Source of the DNA: Nemertoderma westbladi
Lineage: Eukaryota; Xenacoelomorpha; Nemertodermatida; Nemertodermatidae
Direction: 5' to 3'
DNA: 40,131 nucleotides
Assembly (NCBI GenBank): GCA_032718475.1
Contig: JAUCBJ010001974.1
Location: forward strand, 1-40,131
Positions 8,911-17,804 of this stretch are shown here, one piece after another (the stretch's first letter is position 1; every line of letters starts with the position of its first letter). The notes under the pieces were generated by a model. It had not been told where the DNA came from and made no database searches. It worked only from the letters and a program-made list of their open reading frames with translations. Both the position numbers and the translations under genes were made by a program.

Positions 8911-11900
8911 CAGCTGCAACGGCCGGCCACACCGACCTGCTGCTGTTTGCCTGGGACCGCGTTTCCGGGCAACGCTTCTTGGTCGACACCGGGGCGGAGG
9001 TGAGCGTTATTCCCGCGATGACTCGCGAGGAACGTTCGGGACAGAGCGGGCCGCCCCTCCTCGCCGCCAACCAAACGTACATTCGAACGTACGGCGACCG
9101 CTCCGTCAAACTCGACTTCCACTCCCGCTGGTTCCAGTGGAAGTTTATCGCGGCCGACGTCGCCCAGCCTCTCCTCGGTGCCGACTTCCTCCGAGCGAAC
9201 AACATGTTGGTCGACCTGAGAGGCCGTTGTCTGGTCGACGCCGAGACGTTGACCTCGATCCCGTGCGGGCGGACTACGGGCCACGCCCCCCACCTCGGTT
9301 CGGTCACCGCCTCGGACGACGAGTTCGCTCGGCTCCTCGCCGAGTTCCCCGATATTAAAATCCCTCGGTTCTCCGACCCCACCGCGAAACACGGGGTCGA
9401 ACATTACATCCCCACCGAGGGACCCCCGGTCTACTCCCGCGCCCGCCGTCTGCCTCCAGACAAACTCGAGATCGCGCGGGACGAGTTCCGGAAGATGGAG
9501 GAGATGGGGATCATCCGCCGGTCCAACAGTCCCTGGGCGTCGCCCCTCCACATGGCCCCTAAACCCTCGGGTGGATGGCGGCCGTGTGGCGACTACCGAC
9601 GCCTCAACGACGCCACGACTCCGGACCGGTACCCCATCCCCCATATCCAGGACTTCTCCTCCAGACTGGCTGGGGCGAAGATCTTTTCTAAGATCGATCT
9701 GGTGCGCGGCTACCACCAGATCCCCGTAACCGAGGCCGACATCGCCAAGACCGCGGTTATAACCCCGTTCGGCCTGTTTGAATTCCTTTGAATGCCGTTC
9801 GGGCTGAAGAACGCGGCCCAGGCCTTCCAGAGACTGATGGACACGGTGTGCCAGGGACTCGACTTCCTCTTCGTCTACCTAGACGACGTCCTCGTCGCGA
9901 GTCGGTCCCCCAAGGAACACCGTGACCACCTCCGTCAGCTCTTCATGTGCCTCCAAGAGCACGGCCTCGTGATCAACCTCGCCAAGTGCGAGTTCGGTCG
10001 GTCGACCATCGACTTCCTCGGCCACCGAATCTCGGCCCACGGCGCCGTCCCGCTCCCCGACAAGGTCGCCGCCATCCGGGAGTTCACCCAGCCGACCACC
10101 GTCAAGGGCCTGCAGGAGTTCGTGGGGATGGTGAACTTCTATCATCGGTTCGTCCCCGCGGCCGCCGCCATCATGCGGCCCCTCTACGCGGCCCTTGCCG
10201 GTAAACCCAAGTCCCTCGACTGGACCCCCGACATGGCGGCGGCGTTCCGGAACGCCAAGGAAGCCCTCGCCAACGCCACGATGCTCGCCCACCCCAACGC
10301 CAACGCACCGACAGCACTCACCGTGGACGCATCCGGCACGGCGGTGGGCGCCGTTCTAGAACAGCTCGTCGGCGACTCGTGGCGCCCCCTGGCGTTCTTC
10401 AGCCGCCAACTTCGACCCCCGGAGGTGAAGTACAGCGCGTTCGACCGGGAACTCCTCGCGCTATACCTCGCTGTTCGCCACTTCCGGTACTACCTGGAGG
10501 GCCGCGTATTCACCGCCTACACAGACCACAAACCCCTGACGTTCGCATTCGCCAAGATCAGCGACCCGTGGTCGAATCGGCAACAACGACACATCGCCTA
10601 CATTTCCGAGTTTACCACGGCGATCAAACACGTCGCCGGCAAAGACAACTGTGTGGCGGATGCGCTCTCCAGGACTACCGTCAGCGCGGTTCGAACCCTC
10701 CTCACCGGCCTCGACTACACGGCTATGGCGGCTGCCCAACTCGCCGACCCCGAGCTGCCAACCTACCGCTCCGCCGTGTCCGGCCTCCAACTGGAAGACG
10801 TCCCGCTTGGCTCCGCCAACGCCACTCTACTTTGCGACGTTTCTCTCGGACGCTCGCGCCCCGTCGTCCCCGTCGCCTGGCGACGGCGCGTTTTCGACGC
10901 CCTACACGGCCTGTCTCACCCCGGCGCTCGTACCACCAAGAAACTCGTCGCCGACAGGTTCGTGTGGCACGGCCTCCGCAAAGAGGTGGGCGAGTGGGCG
11001 AAGACCTGCGTCCCTTGCCAGTCTTCCAAGGTGCAACGGCACGTCCGCGCGCCCCTCGGCACCTTCGCCAACCCCCACCGCCGGTTCGACCACATCCACG
11101 TGGATCTGGTCGGCCCTCTACCACCATCGCGCGGGTTCACTCACCTGCTAACGATGGTAGACCGGTTCACTCGGTGGCCAGAGGCCGCGCCTCTCAACCA
11201 GACCTCCACCGAGACTTGCGCCCGGGCTCTCATCTCCAACTGGATATCTCGGTTCGGCGTCCCCGCGGATCTCTCCTCCGACCGCGGTTCGCAGTTTACC
11301 TCCCAGCTCTGGTCCGCCGTCAACCAGCTGCTGGGCACCCAACTGCACCGCACCACGGCCTACCACCTGCAGGCGAACGGACTGGTGGAACGTTTCCACC
11401 GCCACCTAAAGTCCGCCCTGCGGGTCGACGAGTTGCCGTGGGTCCTCCTCGGAATCCGGACCGCTCCCAAGGATGACTTGGGGACCTCCTCCGCCGAGCT
11501 GGTCTACGGTGCCCCCCTCACCGTCCCGGGCGAGTTCCTTCCGCCGGCTACAGGCGCCCAGCACTCGCCGTCTACGATCCTCCCCCAACTCCGGGATACG
11601 GTCGGGCGGTTCGCTCCGGTACCGACGTCACGCCACGGATTGACTCCGTCGTCGGTTCCACCGGACCTCCACGACGCTACCTACGTTTTCGTCCGGCGCG
11701 ACGCCCACCGGACGCCATTCGAACGCCCCTACGAGGGGCCTTACAAGGTCCTCACCCCCGGACCCAAAACATTTAAGATCGAGATGGGCGGTCGAACTGA
11801 AACGATTTCAGTCGACCGACTCAAACCGGCCCATCTCGATTTTGCCGAGCCGGTCGTCCTCGGCCAACCGCGGCGCCGAGGTCGACCCCCGAACACACCT

Positions 11901-12008
11901 CCGGTACCTCCTACACCGCCGGTACTAACGCAAAGACCACCAACCCCAGCCCAACCGCCCGTACAAACTCGATCGGGCCGGACGGTCCGTCCACCCGAAT
12001 ATCTATAA
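8882..12008 (+). pseudogene. Gypsy Pol: protease, RT, RNase H, integrase (one premature stop)
   Basis: Open in the -1 frame relative to gag. Domains in order: aspartic protease ([12 protein letters not shown] near 8981), reverse transcriptase ([15 protein letters not shown]; catalytic YLDDVLV at about 9877), RNase H (TVDASGTAVGAVLEQ; DRELLALYLAVRHF; TDHKPLTF), integrase zinc site (H..H then CVPCQSSK near 11010) and catalytic core (HVDLVGP, DRGSQFTS, GLVERFHRH), then a proline-rich C-terminal tail without chromodomain. An in-frame TGA at 9789-9791 interrupts the RT just before the conserved MPFGLKNA, between fingers/palm motifs. Everything else appears open, so this is one point mutation away from an open frame and would be inactive unless complemented or read through. 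Confidence 0.92.
8883..8928 (+). promoter_or_regulatory. Programmed -1 ribosomal frameshift signal
   Basis: GGGAAAC at 8883-8889 is in the required register (gag codons CAG GGA AAC). After a 5-nt spacer comes a perfect 9-bp GC-only stem (8895-8903 pairing with 8920-8928), with the gag stop in the 16-nt loop. Pol lies in the -1 frame, as this signal predicts. Confidence 0.85.
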
Positions 12009-12021
12009 TACGTTTCGAGAC

Positions 12022-12029
12022 TGGGGGGG
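12022..12029 (+). promoter_or_regulatory. Polypurine tract (G8)
   Basis: GAGACTGGGGGGGG ends three bases before the 3' LTR, in the position of the plus-strand primer of gypsy elements. Confidence 0.6.
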
Positions 12030-12033
12030 GTCA

Positions 12034-12233
12034 TGTGGCAACCCGCATACATAACACATGTAATATACAGTCCCGAAACATTGTTATTACGGTTGCCTAG
12101 CAACCCTAGAGATTGAGTCTAGGCCCACCTACATAATGGTACAACAGGACTGCAGTATGCCATCAGCGATCGCTCGAACTTGAATCCGAGTTTTTCATAC
12201 GGTTTTATTTCGTGGCTAGACGCCATCTCCACA
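12034..12233 (+). repeat. Gypsy 3' LTR
   Basis: 200 bp, TGTGGCAACC...CTCCACA; one mismatch to the 5' LTR. Followed by the target duplication ATGT (12234-12237). Confidence 0.95.
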
Positions 12234-12236
12234 ATG

Positions 12237-12812
12237 TGCAGATTCCAAAATGGTTAGTTAGTATGCGTTCTAACACGGTAGTACGACTTATTCTTTAGGA
12301 GGGGGTTGACCTTACAACTCAAGATGCCCCAACTTACTAACTGGCACTTTATCGGACAGACTCTACACACGCAGCAATCTCTTCAGACCTAATAACAGCT
12401 AGACAACAATCCAGCCTACAAAATATCTGAGTAATAACTATTACGGTACCTGAACAGACCACACAAACAAACACAGGCTAAAACGCTGGCAGACTACTAT
12501 CAAGCCTAAATAAACTACAGTATATGCAGATTCCAAAATGGTTAGTTAGTATGCGTTCTAACACGGTAGTACGACTTATTCTTTAGGAGGGGGTTGACCT
12601 TACAACTCAAGATGCCCCAACTTACTAACTGGCACTTTATCGGACAGACTCTACATGCACTGCAATCCGTTCAGACCCAACAACAGTCAGAACAACAGTT
12701 CAGCCTACAAATTATCTGTACAATCTGAGCAGGGTTACACGCCTTCTGCTCAATATTAGCCTACTAGTAAATAAAACTGACAGAAATAGACCTAAGTAAA
12801 ATCCCAATAAAA
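12237..12812 (-). repeat. Tandem repeats of about 288 bp in the BEL1 leader
   Basis: TGCAGATTCCAAAATGGTTA starts at 12237 and again at 12525 (period 288). The first roughly 120 bases of the two units are identical, the rest diverged. The tail of a third unit (GCTGGCAGACTACTATCAAG to TACAGTAT) lies at 7860-7899, left of the gypsy insertion, so the array had at least two and a half units before insertion. Non-coding. Confidence 0.8.
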
Positions 12813-14238
12813 ACCAGGCGTCCCCGATTTAATATCGAGACCTACCGGTATATAATTATCAAAATCGTATAATACTGCTGTACCTGTACTGCTGTAAGTA
12901 CCGGTCCGGATGATCAGGCAGTCAGGCCTACAGATTACCGGTCGACCGGTACTTTAGTCTTGATCGCTTACGCCGCAATCAAGATCCTACAAACTGTTAT
13001 TGTTCTTACCAGAACAATATTAAACTTTATTTATTGCCTACACTGCAATCAAGAATTTTACAAACTGTTATTGTTCGCGCTTTTAAGACCTTTGGCAGTT
13101 TAACCCGCCAAATCTATATGTCTTCTAGGTTATAAATCTACTCCAGCCTATGACAAGTATTGAACACCTATAATAATTCTAACATTAGCCAAAGCCAGTC
13201 TGTGCGCGACCATTCACCCGCTGGATATACCCGGGAGACTGGATTTGGATGCTTTAATTTGATTGCGGTGCAGGCCTACCGTACTATTCGATTGATCGTT
13301 AATATATAATCTCTGACGAATATTATTCACTTTCGGGAAATATTAGCAGTTCCTTTAGGACGTGGCGCTCTATCTATTTAAACAGAGCTATGACTTACAC
13401 TATACACAACAGTATGTCTTATAGATCACCAAAGTGCATTCTTTAGGAAATGCTTTGTTACTCGGTCAATCACACACAGACTATTGCACACAATTGCACA
13501 CTGAATTGCCGATATTCACTGATTTTAATCATATATAAAGAGAATAACAACCGACATTTGTAGGGCCTATTAAGTAGCATTGAACTCATTACAAACCACG
13601 ATAATGTATGTCGCAAATTGTTATATGTAACCGGTCTCTCTAACCTTAGTGTATCAAGAAGATTGGGGTTTCGGATCGTTATCAATATTCTTCCCAATAA
13701 TAATATGTAAACGAACGATACAATTAACAACACAGTAAATAGCAGTAAATAATGCAAGTGTACTTAACCAAGATAACAGTTTGATGAACTTATAATTAAA
13801 GACGCTCTAATGTTAGAAAACATTCCACGGCCGGTGTTCTTAGGCGTGGGGGAAACGTCAGCACTGAATCATGGGATTCTGCTGTACAGCTTTTACACAA
13901 AGGGAAAATCTCTGATTGGTCGAACTGACGTGGACACAGCTGATAGATGTCGTCATTTGAGCTGAGCAGAACAAAGAACCAAGGCTCCGTGCAGAGGCTC
14001 CACGTGTACAGCTCAGCTATTAGCTGTCGTCTTAGTAACTACACTGTTCCAAGAGTATTTCGGCTTTTGCGTCATGGAATTGCGGATTATGTCCGCTAAA
14101 GTACACATACAGAAGAAATTACTTTTATGTCCTCTAAAACACCAGTACAGTAAGGACACGGCCCTTTTATGCCTGGTAAACCAACTACAGAGTACTTCAC
14201 GGGGAAAATAACTGGCTAATTACGCAAAAGCCTTTACA
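12813..14238 (-). repeat. BEL1 distal leader and LTR copy B
   Basis: Collinear with 34580-35859 (copy C): shared blocks are TACCGGTCCGG..., GACCTTTGGCAGTTTA, CGATTGATCG, AGCAGTTCCTTTAGGACGTG (13347), the CTTTAGGA hairpin (13436-13453), TCTCTAACCT, a CCAAT box (ATTGG 13915-13919) and the terminus CGCAAAAGCCTTTACA ending at 14238. Read on the minus strand it begins TGTAAAGGC. The inner LTR boundary cannot be fixed because similarity to copy C continues into the leader on both sides; the LTR proper is probably about 0.9 kb. This is the 5' LTR of BEL1. Confidence 0.65.
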
Positions 14239-14350
14239 AAGTATATCTATAGTATGAAACGGGCTTATCACCAAACTCTGACTAAAGGGTCTACAGTATG
14301 TAACTTTTATATTTGTAATGTTTTTTTTTTGTATACGTATCATTGACTCG

Positions 14351-14356
14351 TTTATT
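14351..14356 (-). terminator. Poly(A) signal of the CARD gene
   Basis: AATAAA on the minus strand, about 120 bases after the stop codon, followed 20 bases later by an A10 run (14321-14330). The A run may be genomic chance or the tail of a retrocopy. Confidence 0.5.
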
Positions 14357-14477
14357 ATCCCTGTATATTATTTCTTTTCAATAATTGTAAAAAAATACTA
14401 TAGTATTGTTTTGTAAATTGTTAATTTACGTTAATTGTTCATTTCGTTTTTAAATAACATCATGGTGGTTTTTTATC

Positions 14478-15803
14478 TTAAACATCACTTTCTGTAATTG
14501 GGCCTACTGTACTTTGTTTCAGAACTTCATAGGCAAGATCATTTTGGTTTGACTCAGTTAAAGCACGAGCGAACACACGGAAATCTTCAAATGATTTCTT
14601 CTTCATCATTTCAATTAGCTTAATATTTTTGTCTCGTCGTGTTCTGCATCTTCTGACCCTGTCGCATTCCAGCAAATCCAATACACCTCTTTGCTCGAGA
14701 ATAATAAGTAACACGCGGACTTCCATATACTCTGCCAACAAGGTTGTTAGGTTTGTTATAATTTCAACATGGGTTCTATTCTCATGAGCTGGAACCACCA
14801 GATCACTAACCAACCTCCCTGACTCCCCTTCAAGTTCTTTAGACTCCCTGTTTTCACCAGCTGTTGCACGATAGCGTGACTTTCTCGGTAGAGGCACTGG
14901 TGGGAGGACCGATGGACTAATAGTAAACTCCGCTGACCACGTTCCTTCTCCACTATTATTCCTGAGACGATCCACCCCCAATTCCTCAAATTCCCTGTTT
15001 TTACTTGCACCTGCAACATTTTTCGACATCCTCGGTGCTGCCACCGGTGGGCGCCCCGTTTGACTACTAATAAACCCCCATGACCCTGTTCCTTGTCCAC
15101 TATTATTCCTGAGACGATCCACGTCCAATTCCTCAAATCCCCTGTTTTTACTAGCACCTGCAACATTTTTCGATATCCTCGGTGCTGGCACCGGTGGAAG
15201 CACCGGTGCATGCGTCCAACTACTACCATGTGTATGCTGTACCGGCACCGGTGGAGAGGACGGTGGGTGCGCCAAACTACTAATACGTGATAGCCTCGGT
15301 GGAGACGACGGTGGGTTCGCCAAATTACAGTTTCCAGTCTGTTGCAGTTTCCCCAGTGGGTGTTCTCTTCCATTCCAAGTGGGATCATTTACAAGCGTAC
15401 AATTCAATTGAGATTGATCTTTGTCGATTTGGTTGAGTGCATCATAGAACTTATCAACATCGTCATGGTTATGAAATCCAATTACATAGGAGTTAATATT
15501 TTCTATGTTTACCCAATATGGGAAGTGTATGGGTAATGGAAATGGGTATGGGTAAACACCAGCGCGTATTGTAGTCTTTTGCTGTGGACCGCATTGTACA
15601 ATTTTTCCTTCGTTGGACGTATATATTTTGTTATTGAACGTATATAGTTTGCTCCAACACAGGGACATTGTTCTTTCATCAAAGGAAATCGCAAATTTTG
15701 AATTTTGGTAATCGCGTCTAATTTCGATAGCAACCTTGCCCATTTCATTAAGAGCAACAATTCCTTTCACTCTATCCGAAAGGGTACATGAATGGGAGGC
15801 CAT
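14478..15803 (-). CDS. Single-exon adaptor-like protein with C-terminal CARD-like domain
   Basis: 441 codons from ATG 15801-15803. Residues about 1-130 look globular; SYVIGFHNHDDVDKFYDALNQI has the feel of the last helix of an EVH1/PH-type fold, which is only a guess. Residues about 150-340 are Pro/Ser-rich with SH3-ligand-like motifs (LPPVPAPR, LPPVPLPR, SPPVPVQ) and two copies plus a degenerate third of a 49-residue repeat (147-bp DNA period; SKNVAGASKNR, FEEL.VDRLRNNSG). The last about 95 residues resemble a CARD: LLIILEQRGVLDLLECDRVR, RRDKNIKLIEMMKKK, FEDFRVFARALTESNQNDLA. CARDs mediate homotypic assembly in apoptosis and innate immunity. No intron, no stop; flanked by transposons. It could be a real adaptor gene or a recent retrocopy. 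Confidence 0.65.
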   Translation of the reverse strand: MASHSCTLSDRVKGIVALNEMGKVAIEIRRDYQNSKFAISFDERTMSLCWSKLYTFNNKIYTSNEGKIVQCGPQQKTTIRAGVYPYPFPLPIHFPYWVNIENINSYVIGFHNHDDVDKFYDALNQIDKDQSQLNCTLVNDPTWNGREHPLGKLQQTGNCNLANPPSSPPRLSRISSLAHPPSSPPVPVQHTHGSSWTHAPVLPPVPAPRISKNVAGASKNRGFEELDVDRLRNNSGQGTGSWGFISSQTGRPPVAAPRMSKNVAGASKNREFEELGVDRLRNNSGEGTWSAEFTISPSVLPPVPLPRKSRYRATAGENRESKELEGESGRLVSDLVVPAHENRTHVEIITNLTTLLAEYMEVRVLLIILEQRGVLDLLECDRVRRCRTRRDKNIKLIEMMKKKSFEDFRVFARALTESNQNDLAYEVLKQSTVGPITESDV

Positions 15804-15828
15804 AGCGTTGATATACACCAAAGTTAAT

Positions 15829-15998
15829 CACAAGAACTCAAATATTCACTTCAGTAACTACATGTACCTCCATTTAAAACGTTGCTTATGTTTAATTAAA
15901 TCATATGCAAGAACACAAGAACTCAAATATTCACTTCAGTAACTACATGTACCTCCATTTAAAACGTTGCTTATGTTTAATTAAATCATATGCAAGGT
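15829..15998. repeat. 85-bp tandem duplication upstream of the CARD gene
   Basis: CACAAGAACTCAAATATTCA starts at 15829 and again at 15914. The two units are nearly or fully identical, including TTAATTAAATCATATGCAAG at the end. They lie just 5' of the start codon, so a doubled promoter or 5' UTR is likely. Confidence 0.9.
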
Positions 15999-17600
15999 AC
16001 TGTACAATGTTTCGAATATTTTTAAATATAATTATCAAAATTTAAGATAAAAACTAACATCAATCAATTACAAAAAATTCTAGAACAATGGAATATGTGT
16101 TACAATGTTACTCACTGTAGTTGGTGTAATTATCAGATCCACTTTATTAGATTGTGCAGACCCAGACTACAAAAATACGTTTACAACATCCATGGTGGTC
16201 CAGCCCAGACTCAAAATTATGACGAAAAGTCATACGTGTTAAGTTAACTTTATAAGTAACAACAATGTAAGTTGAATTAAATGTAGTTATTACTGATTTT
16301 ATAAATGGTAAAATATCTGACATGCTGCCACACATGACCACCATACAGGCTGAGTGGTTTCTACTGTCCTTGCGCTTGTTTTGTTTTGTTATTGGTTATA
16401 ATATCTAGGTTACATGTGGTATAGGGCATAAGTAGGCATACAGTACTCCCTGTATTGTATAGGGCGTACATAGAGTATAACATACAGACTAACATGTGTT
16501 TATGGTATTTACAAATGATGCACTACTCATGATGCGTCTAGGCGGCCATCTTCCCTATGCTTGGTTGTGCCAAAAGTGGACGTGCAGAAATACACATGTT
16601 TAGGAGTTTGCAGTATATTTACAGTTTACAAGACTTATCAAACAGATTTACCAAAATAGTTTCAACAAGAAACAAGTAACTAAACGAAGTTGCAAGTCAA
16701 GTGACAATAAGTGAATGTGTAAGTGATAACCGAAGGCAAACCAGCCCTTTATATACTAAATCTAGGACATAGAATCCCCTAGAACCTTCCAGAGTATTCC
16801 ATGGCCTCACATTGGAGCAATAAGATGTTCTATGCCCTATGATTGGCCCAACTCATCGTTCCATGTGTTGTACGCACCTCATTGGTTTATCAATTTGTAC
16901 CAAATGAAAATAAATTGCCCCAAAATGCAAATTTCCCGACCGGGATTCGAACTCGTAACCTATCTGTAATGCAACCAACGCCTTAACCATCTGACCACTA
17001 TGCCTTGAGATTAACTACGGGTTTTATGTGTACTAATATGAATAGGCATATTACATTACTGTAACTTAATCCAAATGCGTCGGATTTTAGAAAGTTTTTA
17101 CGTTAAACTACAAATGCTATCTTATAGTGAAATAATCCATCACCGCTCCATGAAAACAGTAAGTAAGACTGTTTTCACCAATCGAAATATAAACTATTTA
17201 CAAAATACTTCTAAATCTACTGGTGGGGCCTAAAATATATAATAATCACTACCTAATTATTGCATACTTAATATTGCAGGTACGGCGTAAATACAATCCA
17301 TCATACATACAAAATACAAATTTACCAATTAACTTTAGTGCATAAAATACAAAAAAAGGCTTTCGGTTATCAATATAAGCAAATTAAACAAATCAGAACA
17401 AAACAAATCAGAACAAATCAAACAAATAATTTTAAATCTTTCAATAAGCTTTATATATTGCAAATATACATAATAAACTTCACCAAATTAAATCAGTCTT
17501 AAATATAGAATAAACATAATACGCTAATATCTTCCAAGTAAGTCTTAAAGTGTCCTCCTGACGATCTTAAAAGTTCGTCCTGCTGGTCTGGATATCTTCT
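15999..17600. other. Non-coding, AT-rich intergenic stretch
   Basis: No supported gene. Short frames such as the 65-codon one at 16147-16344 have no recognisable content. Contains the tRNA-like sequence listed separately and AT-rich tracts with AAACAAATCAGAAC repeats around 17390-17425. Confidence 0.5.
16934..17006 (-). repeat. tRNA-derived sequence (SINE head or tRNA pseudogene)
   Basis: Read on the minus strand it runs from GGCATAGTGGTCAGATGGTTA (D-arm and A-box-like) to GAGTTCGAATCCCGG (B box, T-loop TTCGAAT). The T stem pairs imperfectly, so it is not a functional tRNA. The following AT-rich sequence would be a SINE body. No specific family recognised. Confidence 0.6.
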
Positions 17601-17620
17601 CCTGAGCACTAATTGCTAAC

Positions 17621-17640
17621 GGTAGGCTCGCAAGCCTTCC
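17621..17640 (-). repeat. 20-nt hairpin motif, copy 1 (exact)
   Basis: GGTAGGCTCGCAAGCCTTCC on the plus strand. Non-coding; lies 3' of the accessory module. The next 25 bases are pyrimidine-rich, similar to those after copies 2 and 5. Confidence 0.9.
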
Positions 17641-17664
17641 TTCTCTATCTCGCTCCTCCAAAAC

Positions 17665-17769
17665 CAATGTCCAATATAAAATACCCAAATATAATATCCA
17701 AATATAAATATCCAATATAAATATCCAATATAAACATCCAAATAAAATATCCGAATATAATATCCAATC
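17665..17769. repeat. AT minisatellite between two hairpin motifs
   Basis: About eight degenerate units of 13-15 bp (TATCCAATATAAA-like). Bounded on both sides by a copy of the 20-nt hairpin motif. Non-coding. Confidence 0.8.
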
Positions 17770-17789
17770 GGTAGGCTCGCAAGCCTTCC
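17770..17789 (-). repeat. 20-nt hairpin motif, copy 2 (exact)
   Basis: Exact copy, directly right of the minisatellite and 15 bases left of the stop of the zinc-knuckle ORF. Confidence 0.9.
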
Positions 17790-17804
17790 TTTCTTCTCGC
17801 TCTC

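Larger units (their letters stand above)
7900..12233 (+). mobile_element. Complete Ty3/gypsy LTR retrotransposon (CsRn1-like)
   Basis: A 4,334-bp element with identical-length 200-bp LTRs, TG...CA ends, a primer-binding-site-like TGG sequence, gag, pol and a G-rich tract before the 3' LTR. It sits in the BEL1 leader with a 4-bp duplication. Its base composition is visibly much more G/C-rich than all neighbouring DNA. The two LTRs differ at one base (T versus A at about position 47), so the insertion is young. The gag Cys/His pattern resembles the CHCC type known from CsRn1-group gypsy elements; this clade assignment is from memory. Confidence 0.93.

Noticed and set aside
8340-11600. Many long minus-strand frames across the gypsy element
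   Set aside because: They are shadows of the GC-rich plus-strand gag and pol genes and lack recognisable domains.
16934-17006. Functional tRNA gene
   Set aside because: A- and B-box-like sequences are present, but the T stem does not pair properly and no clean cloverleaf forms.
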